Origin: Kibdelosporangium banguiense
Lineage (GTDB): Bacteria > Actinomycetota > Actinomycetes > Mycobacteriales > Pseudonocardiaceae
Direction of reading: 5' to 3'
NCBI RefSeq assembly: GCF_017876405.1
Contig: NZ_JAGINW010000001.1
Span: 7,763,203 to 7,827,202 of the forward strand
Length of the DNA stretch: 64,000 bases
In this document: piece after piece, positions 52,717 through 62,171 of the stretch
Layout: the number at the start of each line of letters is the position of its first letter
Position numbering within the stretch: position 1 is the stretch's first letter
Position numbers and translations under genes: made by a program
Notes under the pieces: model-generated
What the model saw: the letters and a program-made list of their open reading frames with translations, nothing else
The model's database searches: none
What the model was told of the DNA's origin: nothing

Positions 52717-54150
52717 GTGAGTGATCCACTGAACGAGCAGGACCTGGCCGGTACGGCTTTGGGGATGGTCGCGACCACCGCTCAGTCGTACCTGGCCGGG
52801 CTGCCCGGCCGTCTGGTCCATGATCCGGCCACCACCGGAGTGCTCGACGAACTCGGCGGCGATCTGCCGGAGCACGGCGAGGGGACGCTCAAGAGCATCG
52901 AGCAGTTGACGCACATAGCGACCACGGCCGGCACGCATTCGTCAGGCCCACGGTTCTTCCATTTCGTGGTGGGCGGTGCGACGCCCGCCGCCCAGGCCGC
53001 GGACTGGCTGACCTCCCTGGTCGATCAGGCTTCGGGCGTCTGGCCGGCCTCGCCGTTCGCGAGCCACGCGGAGACAGTCGCGTTGCGGTGGCTCAAAGAT
53101 CTGTTCGGCCTGCCGTCATCCTACGGCGGCGTGCTGACGCCAAGCGCGACATTCGCCAACCTCACCGGCCTGGCCTGTGCCAGGTTCTGGTGGGCCGAGA
53201 AGCACGGCGTCGACGTGACCGTGGACGGGCTCGCAAGCCTTCCACGGATGCCGGTCCTGTCGAGCGGGTACGTGCATCCCAGTAGCCGCAAGGCACTTCA
53301 GCTGCTCGGTCACGGCCGCGACACAGTCGAGGTGTTCGCGCGGGACGCAAGCGGAGCGATCGATCTGCCTGCCCTGCGCGAAAGGCTGGCGTCGCTCGAC
53401 GGCCCAGCAGTGATCATCGGCAACGCAGGCGAGGTCAACGCCGGGGATTTCGACCCGATCGAGGAGCTGGCGGATCTTGCCGAGCGCCATGGTGCCTGGC
53501 TGCACATCGATGGCGCTTTCGGTTTGTTCGCAGGAGTTTCACCGCGAACATCACATTTGGTGCGGGGCGTCGAACGAGCCGACTCAGTGGCGGCCGACGG
53601 GCACAAGTGGTTGAACGTGCCGTACGAGAGCGGATTCGCGTTCGTGCGTACGCCCGAGCTTCTGGGCCGCGCATTCGGCGGCTGGAACGCGCCATACCTG
53701 CCAGCGCCCGACGAAACCCGTATCAGCTACAACAACTTGGGCCCGGAGTCGTCTCGACGTGCCCGCGCACTGCCGATCTGGGCCACGCTGCGGGCGTATG
53801 GCAGGCAGGGCGCACGGGCCATGGTCGAGCGTCACCTCGATCTGGCGCTGCACCTCGGCCGCCTCGTCGACCAGGCACCCGACATGGAGTTGCTCGCACC
53901 CGTTCAGCTGTGCGTGGTCTGTTTCCGTTGCCGCCCGCCAGGCATGGCCGAACAGGACGTGGAAAAGCTCAACCAGCGCCTCGGCGAGGAGCTGCTCGCC
54001 GACGGCAGAGTGTTCGCCGGAACGACGTTGTACCGCGGGATGACCGCCCTGCGCCCCGCGATCGTCAACTGGCGCACCACCGAAACCGACATCGACCTGT
54101 TCTTCTCAGTCGTTCAGGAGCTGGGCCGACGCCTCAGCAAATCCTGGTAG
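52717..54150 (+). CDS. PLP-dependent group II decarboxylase-like protein
   Basis: The 477-residue protein has an aspartate-aminotransferase fold. The PLP Lys is in VAADGHKWLNVPYESGF (about residue 297); AWLHIDGAFGLF carries the PLP-nitrogen Asp, and SGPRFFHFVVGGATPAAQAA is the family N-terminal block. It belongs with aromatic-L-amino-acid/glutamate decarboxylases. The substrate is unknown. It begins 9 bp after the PA14 gene, so they may be one transcript. The GTG at 52717 has its ribosome site too close, so the true start is a little uncertain. The 3' end overlaps the convergent gene by 37 bp. Confidence 0.88.
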   Translation: MSDPLNEQDLAGTALGMVATTAQSYLAGLPGRLVHDPATTGVLDELGGDLPEHGEGTLKSIEQLTHIATTAGTHSSGPRFFHFVVGGATPAAQAADWLTSLVDQASGVWPASPFASHAETVALRWLKDLFGLPSSYGGVLTPSATFANLTGLACARFWWAEKHGVDVTVDGLASLPRMPVLSSGYVHPSSRKALQLLGHGRDTVEVFARDASGAIDLPALRERLASLDGPAVIIGNAGEVNAGDFDPIEELADLAERHGAWLHIDGAFGLFAGVSPRTSHLVRGVERADSVAADGHKWLNVPYESGFAFVRTPELLGRAFGGWNAPYLPAPDETRISYNNLGPESSRRARALPIWATLRAYGRQGARAMVERHLDLALHLGRLVDQAPDMELLAPVQLCVVCFRCRPPGMAEQDVEKLNQRLGEELLADGRVFAGTTLYRGMTALRPAIVNWRTTETDIDLFFSVVQELGRRLSKSW

Positions 54151-55061
54151 TGCTTGGTCAGCATTTCGACTCGGTCCTCGGGCCACGGACACCTGATGTC
54201 GTCGTGCACCGCGGCGAAGAACAGCTCCAGGTGCACGTGCCAAGCGGCGAGTGCGGTGGCCCTCAACTCGGCGAGCTCGGGCGGGATGGACTGGGTCAGC
54301 TCGACTCGGACGCCCAGCGCGGGATCCGATTCGATCGACCACCGGACGAGGCCGGCCGGTTTGCCGTCGTGCAACCATTCGTACTCAAGGACTTTCGGTG
54401 CCTCGGCCGTGATCAGACGGCCCGCCGGGATGTGTCCGTTGGTGGCGCGCACGGGCGGTTCGGAGTCCAGTGGACTGTCCTGCACGAGTGTTGCCCACAC
54501 CTCGTCCACCGGCTTCCACACCAGGTCGCGGGCGAAGTGCAGCTCGGTCCCGCGGACTGTGCCCTCGCCGAGACCGAACTGCTCGATGTAGGCCTCGATT
54601 CCGGCGAGCCAGTTGTCGAACGGCTCCGGGGTCTCACCGCCGAGTTGGGTGACCAGGGCATCCAGGCAGTGGTCCCAGCCCGCGGCTGTGCGGCCCGCGC
54701 CGAGCCGGCCGATCTGACCGCCGCCGATCGTCTGCGTGAACACGAGCAGGCAGCCGTCACCGTCTGGGATCAGCTCGAATCGCAGCACGTCCTGGTTCCA
54801 GCGGAACATGTACACCTTCGGCGGGTCGACCTCGAGGACTTCGCCGTCCCACGCGCCGTCGACCACGGCCTCCTCCGGGAAGGTGAACCGCATCGGCGCG
54901 CCGGGCCGCAACTCGGCCTCGACCGCGGCGGGGAACCAGTGCACCATCTCGGCTGGATCACTCACGGCCCGCCACACCTTCTGCGGTGAGTGCCGCAGCC
55001 GGCGCTCGAAGCGCAGAACTGGCTCACCGTTGATGGTCCGCATGGTCGCGCGCTCGGTCAC
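54114..55061 (-). CDS. Tandem SRPBCC (AHSA1-like) domain protein
   Basis: The 315-residue product carries two START-like/AHSA1 modules. The first (about 10-130) has FERRLRHSPQKVWRAVSDPA and FTFPEEAVVDGAWDGEVLEV. The second (about 175-300) has LHFARDLVWKPVDEVWATLV and KVLEYEWLHDGKPAGLVRWS. The GTG overlaps the ArsR stop (GTGA). ArsR-SRPBCC pairs are common in actinobacteria; ligand and function are unknown. A second start, ATG at 55043, is possible. Confidence 0.87.
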   Translation of the reverse strand: MTERATMRTINGEPVLRFERRLRHSPQKVWRAVSDPAEMVHWFPAAVEAELRPGAPMRFTFPEEAVVDGAWDGEVLEVDPPKVYMFRWNQDVLRFELIPDGDGCLLVFTQTIGGGQIGRLGAGRTAAGWDHCLDALVTQLGGETPEPFDNWLAGIEAYIEQFGLGEGTVRGTELHFARDLVWKPVDEVWATLVQDSPLDSEPPVRATNGHIPAGRLITAEAPKVLEYEWLHDGKPAGLVRWSIESDPALGVRVELTQSIPPELAELRATALAAWHVHLELFFAAVHDDIRCPWPEDRVEMLTKHYQDLLRRRPSS

Positions 55062-55372
55062 GGCTGGTCCTCCATGGTCTCCAGGTGTCGTTCCAGGGCA
55101 TCCAGGCTGCTGGTCCACATCCGCCGGTACGGCTCAAGCCATGTGTCCATCTCGCGCAGCGGCTCCAGCCGCAGCCGGTACCAGCGCCGCTGCGCGTCCT
55201 GCCGGACATCGACCAGCCCGGCGCCGCGCAGCACCTTGAGGTGTTTGGACACCGCCGGCTGCGTCAGCCGCAGCTGTTCGACCAGGTCACCGACTGGCCG
55301 TTCGCCGTCCCGCAGCAGATCGAGGATCTCCCGCCGGCGCGGCTCGGCCAGCACCTCGAATGTAGATGCCAT
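55058..55372 (-). CDS. ArsR family regulator
   Basis: The 104-residue winged-helix repressor has core motifs LAEPRRREILDLLRDGERPV, LRLTQPAVSKHLKVLRGAGL and VDVRQDAQRRWYRL. No metal-binding Cys pair is seen, so it is probably not a metal sensor. It is the first gene of a two-gene unit with the SRPBCC protein. Confidence 0.92.
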   Translation of the reverse strand: MASTFEVLAEPRRREILDLLRDGERPVGDLVEQLRLTQPAVSKHLKVLRGAGLVDVRQDAQRRWYRLRLEPLREMDTWLEPYRRMWTSSLDALERHLETMEDQP

Positions 55373-55404
55373 TCGAGGAATATAGCCGCTAAGGCATATA
55401 CGCG

Positions 55405-56253
55405 CTACCGGTCACGTGATGGGCGCAGCGAGTCCGGGGTCTGGGTGTGCGGCTCGGCGGTGAGGCTGCCGAGAACCGCGAGTTTCTCGCTCATCTCCGA
55501 GCCCTTTTCGGCTCGGAAGACCTTGAGCAGCAGACCGGCCGACCCGCTGGGCCGGAGGCTTTCGTAACGCAGTTCGAGATCGCCCACTATCGGGTGGTGG
55601 TAGCAGGTTGTGCCGGATGTCTTCTCCTGGACCTCGGCCTTGGCCCAGCGGTTGGCGAATTCGGTGCTGCGCACGGTCAGTTCGCCGACGAGGGCCATCA
55701 GGTCGGAATTGTCCGAGTCGTGGGCCGCGGCGGCGCGAATGGCGGCGACTGTGGTGGAGGCCACCTTTGTCCAGTCGCGGAAGAACGTGCGGCCGTCCGG
55801 ATCCAGGAAAAGCAGCCGGGCGAGATTGTCGCTGTGCTGGTGGCCCGCGTAAATCGCGCGGCCGAGGTGGTTGGCCGCGACGATGTTGTAGCAGTCGTCG
55901 ATGATGACGGCAGGGTGGTCGGTCCAGTCGTCGAGCAGGTCGAGCAGGGTCTGGCTGAGCTGCCTGTGGCCACGGGCGACGCGAGGGCCAGGCGTGGCGA
56001 TGGCGAACAGGTAGCGCTGCGCGTCCGGCCCGAGGCGCAAGGCCCGTGCCAGCGCGTTCAGCACGCTGGGCGACGGATGCTGCTCCCGGCCCTGCTCAAG
56101 GCGGGTGTAGTAGTCGACGCTGAGCCCAGCCAGCGACGCGACCTCCTCCCGGCGCAGGCCCGGCACACGCCTGGTCCCGTTCCGGGGAAGATCCACATCC
56201 TCCGGGGTGACGTTCGCCCGCCGCGCCTTCAGGTAGACACCCAGCTCGGTCAT
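55405..56253 (-). CDS. XRE family regulator with MmyB-like ligand domain
   Basis: The 282-residue protein has a helix-turn-helix at about 8-80 (VPGLRREEVASLAGLSVDYY, TRLEQGREQHPSPSVLNALA) and an MmyB-like PAS-fold domain about 105-275 (DDWTDHPAVIIDDCYNIVAA, CYHHPIVGDLELRYESLRPS). MmyB-like domains bind fatty acids in known structures. It is divergent from an aldo/keto reductase 133 bp away, a common pairing, and probably controls it. Confidence 0.92.
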   Translation of the reverse strand: MTELGVYLKARRANVTPEDVDLPRNGTRRVPGLRREEVASLAGLSVDYYTRLEQGREQHPSPSVLNALARALRLGPDAQRYLFAIATPGPRVARGHRQLSQTLLDLLDDWTDHPAVIIDDCYNIVAANHLGRAIYAGHQHSDNLARLLFLDPDGRTFFRDWTKVASTTVAAIRAAAAHDSDNSDLMALVGELTVRSTEFANRWAKAEVQEKTSGTTCYHHPIVGDLELRYESLRPSGSAGLLLKVFRAEKGSEMSEKLAVLGSLTAEPHTQTPDSLRPSRDR

Positions 56254-56386
56254 ATACCCATGCTAAATATGTCCGGGGCGTCGTGGGTGGGTGTGGCGCA
56301 ACCAGGGTGCGGTGCGCCCATGCGCACACCCGATCAGCGGATTAGCGTCGTTCTCGGCAAAGACCTTCAGAGAGGACTGCAACCGG

Positions 56387-57361
56387 ATGAAGCACGTTTC
56401 CCTGGGCGAATTGGACGTGTCCCGTATCGGCCTCGGGGCAATGACGATGTCCGCCTTCTACACCGGCGCCAACAGCGACGAGGACGAAGCCGTCCGCACG
56501 ATCCACCGGGCATTCGACCTGGGTGTCACCTTTGTCGACACCGCCGAGATCTACGGGCCGTACACCAACGAGGAGCTGGTCGGCCGCGCCATCGCCGGCC
56601 GGCGCGACGAGGTCGTGCTCGCCACGAAGTTCGGGTTGATCTCGCACGCCGTGGACAGCAATGCCCGCGGGATCGACAGCTCGCCCGCGAACATCCGGAC
56701 CGCGGTGGAAGGCTCGCTGCGGCGGCTGGCCGTCGACCACATCGATCTGTACTACCAGCACCGGGTCGACCCGAACACTCCGATCGAGGAGACCGTGGGC
56801 GCCATGGCCGAGCTGGTGGCAGAGGGCAAGGTCCGGTACCTCGGGCTGTCGGAGGCCGGTCCGGAGACGATCCGCCGGGCGCACGCCGTGCACCCGATCA
56901 CCGCCCTGCAGAGCGAGTACTCGCTGTGGACCCGTGACCCGGAGGACGAGATCCTGCCGCTGGTCCGTGAACTGGGCATCGGGTTCGTGCCATACTCGCC
57001 CCTGGGCCGGGGGTTCCTCACCGGCGCGCTGCGCTCTACCGACCACCTCGACGACGACGACTTCCGCAAGAGCAACCCGCGGTTCGTCGACGGCAACCTC
57101 GAGCAGAACCTGCACATCGTGGACGAGGTCGAAGCCGTCGCCAAGGAGGCAGGCGCGACAGCGGCCCAGGTGGCGCTGGCCTGGTTGCTGGCGCAGGGCG
57201 ACGACATCGCCCCGATCCCCGGCACGAAACGCGTCACCCGGATCGAAGAGAACGCCGGCGCGGACGCCCTGCAGCTCACCCCCGCGCAACTCGATCGGCT
57301 TACCGCGATCAAGCCGCCGGTCGGTGACCGATACCCGGACATGTCCTCGATCGGCCGTTGA
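56387..57361 (+). CDS. Aldo/keto reductase (AKR13/YakC-like)
   Basis: The 324-residue reductase starts MKHVSLGELDVSRIGLGAMT, with GAGAGGA about 10 nt before ATG. Catalytic tetrad: Asp and Tyr in FVDTAEIYGPYTNEEL, Lys in VLATKFGLI and His in YYQHRVDPNTPIEETV. The C-terminus IPGTKRVTRIEENAGA is the NADPH loop. Divergent from the XRE regulator. Its stop overlaps the start of a broken MFS gene (TGATG). Confidence 0.93.
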   Translation: MKHVSLGELDVSRIGLGAMTMSAFYTGANSDEDEAVRTIHRAFDLGVTFVDTAEIYGPYTNEELVGRAIAGRRDEVVLATKFGLISHAVDSNARGIDSSPANIRTAVEGSLRRLAVDHIDLYYQHRVDPNTPIEETVGAMAELVAEGKVRYLGLSEAGPETIRRAHAVHPITALQSEYSLWTRDPEDEILPLVRELGIGFVPYSPLGRGFLTGALRSTDHLDDDDFRKSNPRFVDGNLEQNLHIVDEVEAVAKEAGATAAQVALAWLLAQGDDIAPIPGTKRVTRIEENAGADALQLTPAQLDRLTAIKPPVGDRYPDMSSIGR

Positions 57362-57955
57362 TGACCCGAGCTCTTCTGATCCTGTTCGCGGTCGCGGGCG
57401 GAGCGGCGGTCGGCAGTCTTTACTATGCCCAGCCGCTGCTCGCCGCGATCGCGGCGGACCTGCGGGTCGACGCGAGTTCGGTCGGCCTGCAGGTGACGGC
57501 CAGCCAGATCGGCTACGCGCTGGGCATCCTGTTCATCGCCCCGCTCGGTGATTTCCACGACCGGCGGCCTGTCCTGGGTGCTGGTCCTGCTGTCGTGGCC
57601 GATCTTCGCGTTCGGCCGGTCCTCGGTGGTGCTTGTGCTGATCGGGATCGTGGTACTGGACATCGGAATCCAGGCCCAGCACATCCTCAACCAGTCGAGG
57701 ATCTTCCAGCTCTGGCCGGCCGCGCGCAGCCGCGTGAACACCGCCTACATCACAGGCAACTTCGTCGGTGGCACCCTGGGTTCGCTTGTGGTGACGCTGA
57801 TCTGGCCGTGGGGCGGCTGGACCGCCGTGACCAGTGCCGGGGCCGTGCTGTCGGCTGCCGCGATTTCACTGTGGCTGTACACGCGCAACGGCGCCCTGCG
57901 GCCTGCTCTGTCCATAAAGGACGATAATTCGCCGGTTCCGGTTTTTGGAGATTGA
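57361..57955 (+). pseudogene. Broken MFS transporter (internal deletion and frameshift)
   Basis: Frame 1 from ATG at 57361 encodes a proper MFS start (GSLYYAQPLLAAIAADLRVD, then ASQIGYALGILFIAPLGD) of about 64 residues and two helices. It then turns to non-MFS sequence. From about 57550 a second frame, shifted by one, reads the last part of an MFS protein: LSWVLVLLSWPIFAFG, IQAQHILNQSRIFQLWPAAR, NTAYITGNFVGGTLGSLVVT, to a stop at 57955. A normal member has about 400 residues; these pieces total about 200, so roughly half, from helix 3 to about helix 8, is lost. It was probably co-expressed with the aldo/keto reductase. Confidence 0.85.
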
Positions 57956-58029
57956 TCACAGCAACCTTTACCCCTGCTTGGGCATCCCTAGTACCGGAGA
58001 AAGAAATCCGAGCAGGAGGGCTCAGTAGA

Positions 58030-60126
58030 GTGGTCAAGTCGCGAGCACGCGCATTTGTCCAGCTGGTGGCGTTGTGTGTGACTGCGGGAGTCGTGCTGGC
58101 AGCGATCCTGTTCCCGTTCGCGGGCGGGGCCGGTCTGGCGGCGAACCGGATCAGTGACACCATCGAGGCGGTGCCGGGGGACCTGGCCAACGCCCGGTTG
58201 CCACTGGGCAGTACCGTGCTGGACCGGGACGGCAACCCGATCGCGTATCTGTACGACCAGGACAGGCAGATCGTGACTGCCGAGCAGATGTCGCCCTACC
58301 TGCGCAAAGCGATCGTCGCGGTCGAGGATCACCGTTTCTACCAGCACAATGGCGTGGACCCGCAGCGCAGTCTCAAGGCTGTCGGCGGTTTCATCGCCGG
58401 TGAGTCGGCCGGTGGCGGTTCGACCCTGACCCAGCAGTACGTCAAGAACTACCTGGCGTACGTCCTGGCGCGCGACGAGGCCGGCCGCAAGCAGGCCATG
58501 GAGCACAGCCCGGCCCGCAAGATCCGGGAGGCCAAGCTCGCGCTCGAACTGGAGTCGCAGCTGGGCAAAGAGGACATCCTGACCCGGTATCTCAACCTGG
58601 TTCCGTTCGGTGGCAACATCTTCGGCGTCAAGGCCGCGGCCAGGACCTATTTCTCCACCACGCCCGACAAGCTCACGCTGTCGCAGGCGGCGTTCCTGGC
58701 CGGTCTGGTCAACAAGCCGAGCACGCTGCTGCGTGACCCGGTCGAAGCGGTGAAACGCCGCAACATCGTGCTCGAGCGGATGGTCGAGACCGGTTTCCTG
58801 CCCGAGGGCAGGCCCGCCGCCGAACAGGCCAAAAAGGAGCCGCTGGGCATCGTGCAGCCGTTGAACACGCTGCCGAACGACTGCGGCAACACGCCTGGCG
58901 GCACCACCACCGGGTTCTTCTGTGGTTACGTGCTGGACTATCTGGCCAAACTGGGTATCCCCAAGGACGAGATCAAGCGCGGCGGCTACACGATCAAGAC
59001 GACCATGGACCCGAAGGCGACCCAGGCGGCCAAAGAGGCCGCCGAGGGGGAGGTTGCCAAGGACACCAAGGGAATCGCGAACGTGATGGCCGTGGTGGAA
59101 CCGGGCAAGGACCGGCATGCCGTGCGTGCGCTGGCCGCCAACCGGGACTTCGGTGTGGACCCCGCCAAGGGACAGACCGCCTACCGGCTGCCCAGCACGA
59201 TCACCAGGTTCGGTGCGGGCTCGATCTACAAGGTGTTCACCGCGGCCGCCGCGATGGACTCCGGTGTCGGCATCAACGACCAGATCAACGTGCCGAAGAC
59301 GTACACGTCCGGTGTCTACAAAGGATCCGGCAACAAGCCGTACACCGTGAACAACGCCAGCGACGCTGGCGACACGCAGATGACCCTGCAGGACGCCCTT
59401 GCGCAGTCCCCGAACACCGGATTCGTGATCCTGGAAGAGAAAGCCGGCCTGAACAAGGTCGTCGACATGTCGGTAGCGCTGGGCATGCGCGAGAGCATGA
59501 AGTCGGTCAACCGCGGCGGCGAACGGCCGGACCCCGAGGCCAAGGACACCTCACTGCGGGTCAGCCAGGAGCAGTGGATCAAGGACGGCAAGATCGGCTC
59601 GTTCACCCTGGGCGTGACGGTCACCAGCGTGCTGGAACTCGCGAACGTCGGCGCCACCCTGGTCAGCGACGGCACCTGGTGCCCGCCGAGCCCGATCGAT
59701 CAGGTCCTCGACCGGGACGGCAAGCCGGTCGACATCAAGCAGCCGCCGTGCGACCAGGCGGTGGAGTCGGCCCTGGCCCGTAGCCTCGCCCAGGGCCTGA
59801 GCAAGGACACCATCAGCGGCACCGCGTCCAAGGCGGCCCGGGACGCGCGCTGGGACCGTCAGATGCTCGGCAAGACCGGCACCACCCAGATCCACCAGTC
59901 GGCCGGCTTCCTGGGTGCGACTCCGCAGATGGCGGGTGCCGTGCTGACCTTCAGCGACGGCGACCGCCCGAGGCCCATCTGCGACGGCAACCGTCCATTC
60001 CTGTGCGAGAACGGCAACATCTACGGCGGCAAGGTACCGGCCCGGACCTGGTTCGAGGCTATGAAGACCGTGCACCAGAACCTGCCACCAGCCCAGCTGC
60101 CGCCGGCCGACCCCCGCTTCGAGTAA
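58030..60126 (+). CDS. Class A penicillin-binding protein (transglycosylase/transpeptidase)
   Basis: The 698-residue bifunctional peptidoglycan synthase has a GTG at 58030, preceded by GGAGGG at 9 nt; the frame upstream has no comparable site. One membrane anchor (FVQLVALCVTAGVVLAAILF) leads to a GT51 domain about 60-250 (catalytic Glu in VAVEDHRFYQHNGVD; GGGSTLTQQYVKN). The transpeptidase domain is about 370-660, with SIYK (about 399), SPN (about 460) and KTGTT (about 615) all present. The nearby Cys pairs (NDCGNTPG, FFCGYV, PICDGN, FLCENG) are typical of actinobacterial members. No PASTA domain. Monocistronic, with a strong terminator. Confidence 0.94.
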   Translation: MVKSRARAFVQLVALCVTAGVVLAAILFPFAGGAGLAANRISDTIEAVPGDLANARLPLGSTVLDRDGNPIAYLYDQDRQIVTAEQMSPYLRKAIVAVEDHRFYQHNGVDPQRSLKAVGGFIAGESAGGGSTLTQQYVKNYLAYVLARDEAGRKQAMEHSPARKIREAKLALELESQLGKEDILTRYLNLVPFGGNIFGVKAAARTYFSTTPDKLTLSQAAFLAGLVNKPSTLLRDPVEAVKRRNIVLERMVETGFLPEGRPAAEQAKKEPLGIVQPLNTLPNDCGNTPGGTTTGFFCGYVLDYLAKLGIPKDEIKRGGYTIKTTMDPKATQAAKEAAEGEVAKDTKGIANVMAVVEPGKDRHAVRALAANRDFGVDPAKGQTAYRLPSTITRFGAGSIYKVFTAAAAMDSGVGINDQINVPKTYTSGVYKGSGNKPYTVNNASDAGDTQMTLQDALAQSPNTGFVILEEKAGLNKVVDMSVALGMRESMKSVNRGGERPDPEAKDTSLRVSQEQWIKDGKIGSFTLGVTVTSVLELANVGATLVSDGTWCPPSPIDQVLDRDGKPVDIKQPPCDQAVESALARSLAQGLSKDTISGTASKAARDARWDRQMLGKTGTTQIHQSAGFLGATPQMAGAVLTFSDGDRPRPICDGNRPFLCENGNIYGGKVPARTWFEAMKTVHQNLPPAQLPPADPRFE

Positions 60127-60176
60127 GCCACCTGGGGGACATGCGGGCAGCGGCGTGACGGGTCGCTGCCCGCCAG

Positions 60177-60221
60177 GGTCGTCGTCGAACGAGCGTTGCG
60201 CCCGCTCGTTCGACGACGACC
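60177..60221 (+). terminator. Strong terminator after the PBP gene
   Basis: A perfect 19-bp stem (60177-60195 with 60203-60221) closes with the 7-nt loop TTGCGCC and is followed by TTG. It separates the PBP gene from the P450 gene. Confidence 0.85.
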
Positions 60222-60302
60222 TTGAAGTCCCACAACGTAAATCAATCGCTTGACTGAGATTTGCGCACTGGGTTGACTGAGCACGACCCTGAGGAGGCTC
60301 GT

Positions 60303-61508
60303 GTGACTCAGCCTGAGACTGGACTGCACTATCCCTTCGACCGGCCGGCCGCGTTGGAGCCGCCGGTGGAGTGGGCGGGGCTACGGGACAAGTGCCCGGT
60401 GGCCACGGTGACGTTGCCGAGCGGGGACCAGGCTTCGCTGCTCACGCGGCACGCGGACGTCAAACAGGTGCTGTCGGACCCGCGGTTCACCCGGCAGTTG
60501 AACGCCGAGGACGCGGCCCGCATCTCCGACAGCGAGTCGGGCGGGGTCTTCAACGACAGTTCGCTCGCGACGTCGCTCCCGACCGGGGACGACATGCATG
60601 TGCGGTGGCGACGGATGATCACCAAATGGTTCACCGCGCGCCGGATGACGATGCTGCGGCCGGGCATCGAGGCGATGGCCGAGCAGCTCATCGACGAGAT
60701 GGTCGAGCGGGGCCAGCCGGCGGATCTGCGGGCCGGGCTGGGTTTCCCGCTGCCGGTGTGGGTCATCTGCGACATGCTCGGTGTGCCGCACGCCGACCGG
60801 GACAGGTTCGCCTACTGGTCGGACACGCTGCTCAACCTGAGCCGGTACGAACAGGCCGAGATCGACGCCGCGCAGGCTGAGTTCATGCAGTACATGTCCG
60901 CCCACGTCGCGTCCAAGCGCGCCGAACCAGGGGACGATCTGCTCAGCGAGCTGACCGTGCACGCGGAGCAGTGGCCTGACGGCGTGCTGGCGGCCACCGG
61001 CATGGGTCTGCTGGTCGCCGGGCACGAGACCACGGCGAACATGATCGGCAAGATGGTGTCGTTGCTGCTGGCCGACCGCCGGCGCTGGGAGCAGCTGCTG
61101 GCCGACCGGTCATTGGTGCGCACCGCGGTGGAGGAGGTGCTGCGCTACGACGCCAATCTTGGGTTCGGCATGCCGCGGTACATCAACGAGGACGTCGAAA
61201 TCGCTGGTACCGTCATTCCCCGTGGTACGACGGTGTTGTGCGACATGGCTGCGGCCAACCGCGACGGGCACGTGTTCGACAGTGCCGACGACATGGATCT
61301 GACCCGTAGCCCCAACCCGCACCTGGCCTTCGGTGTCGGGACGCACTCCTGCATCGGGCAGCTGCTGGCCCGCACCGAGCTGCAGGCTGTGCTCGATGTT
61401 CTGTTGCGTAAGCTGCCCACCCTTCAACTGGCTGTCGAACCCAGCCAACTGCGCCGGGTGGAGGGGTTGATAATCGGCGGCTTGAGCGAGGTCCCAGTGC
61501 GATGGTGA
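60303..61508 (+). CDS. Cytochrome P450
   Basis: The 401-residue soluble P450 (CYP105/107-like class) has GTG at 60303, with GAGGAGG a few nt upstream. All signatures are intact: I-helix LLVAGHETTANM (about 236-247), K-helix EEVLR (about 277), and haem loop FGVGTHSCIGQLLAR with Cys about 350. HVRWRRMITKWF is the C-helix. No ferredoxin gene is adjacent. A TetR gene follows 9 bp later and probably regulates this P450. The substrate is unknown. Confidence 0.94.
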   Translation: MTQPETGLHYPFDRPAALEPPVEWAGLRDKCPVATVTLPSGDQASLLTRHADVKQVLSDPRFTRQLNAEDAARISDSESGGVFNDSSLATSLPTGDDMHVRWRRMITKWFTARRMTMLRPGIEAMAEQLIDEMVERGQPADLRAGLGFPLPVWVICDMLGVPHADRDRFAYWSDTLLNLSRYEQAEIDAAQAEFMQYMSAHVASKRAEPGDDLLSELTVHAEQWPDGVLAATGMGLLVAGHETTANMIGKMVSLLLADRRRWEQLLADRSLVRTAVEEVLRYDANLGFGMPRYINEDVEIAGTVIPRGTTVLCDMAAANRDGHVFDSADDMDLTRSPNPHLAFGVGTHSCIGQLLARTELQAVLDVLLRKLPTLQLAVEPSQLRRVEGLIIGGLSEVPVRW

Positions 61509-61517
61509 GAAAGTGTG

Positions 61518-62171
61518 ATGGTGAGAAAGACAGTACGGGCCGACCGGGTCGGTGAGACCCGGGGCCTGATCCTGGCCGCGGCCGAGCGACTGTTCGCCGA
61601 GCACGGCGTGCTCGCGGTCTCCAACCGTCAGGTCAGCGAGGCCGCGGGCCAGGGCAACAACACAGCCGTCGGCTACCACTTCGGCACAAAAGCCGATCTG
61701 GTCCGCGCGATCGCGCGGAAACACGGCGAGCAGATGGAACAGTTGCGGCTGCGGATGCTCGACGAGATCGGCGACAGTTCAGACGTGCGGGACTGGGTCG
61801 GATGCCTGGTGTACTCGGTCACCGAGCACCTGGCCGCGCAGGGCAGTCCCACCTGGTTCGCCCGGTTCGCCGCCCAGGTGATGACCGACCCGGCGCTGCG
61901 CGACATCATGATCGACGAGGCCCTCACCTCGCCCGTCATGCAGCAGATCGTCGACGGCCTGAACCGCTGCCTGCCCGAACTCCCGCTCCAGGTCCGTATC
62001 GAACGTGGCGACATGACCCGTCAGCTGATCGTCCACATGATGGCCGAACGCGAACGCGCCCTCGCCGAAGGCACCGCCACAACCCGGCCCCGCTGGCACG
62101 ACACCGCGACAAGCCTGATCGACGCCATCGTCGGCATGTGGCTCGCCCCGGTGACACCTACCGGGGGGTGA
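61518..62171 (+). CDS. TetR family regulator downstream of the P450
   Basis: The 217-residue regulator has helix-turn-helix GLILAAAERLFAEHGVLAVS and RQVSEAAGQGNNTAVGYHFG at the N-terminus. The C-terminal domain contains RDWVGCLVYSVTEHLAAQGS. The ATG at 61518 lies in the second copy of a 16-nt tandem duplication that also holds the P450 stop; a GTG at 61515 or 61521 is possible. Its end overlaps the convergent oxidase by 14 bp. Confidence 0.9.
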   Translation: MVRKTVRADRVGETRGLILAAAERLFAEHGVLAVSNRQVSEAAGQGNNTAVGYHFGTKADLVRAIARKHGEQMEQLRLRMLDEIGDSSDVRDWVGCLVYSVTEHLAAQGSPTWFARFAAQVMTDPALRDIMIDEALTSPVMQQIVDGLNRCLPELPLQVRIERGDMTRQLIVHMMAERERALAEGTATTRPRWHDTATSLIDAIVGMWLAPVTPTGG

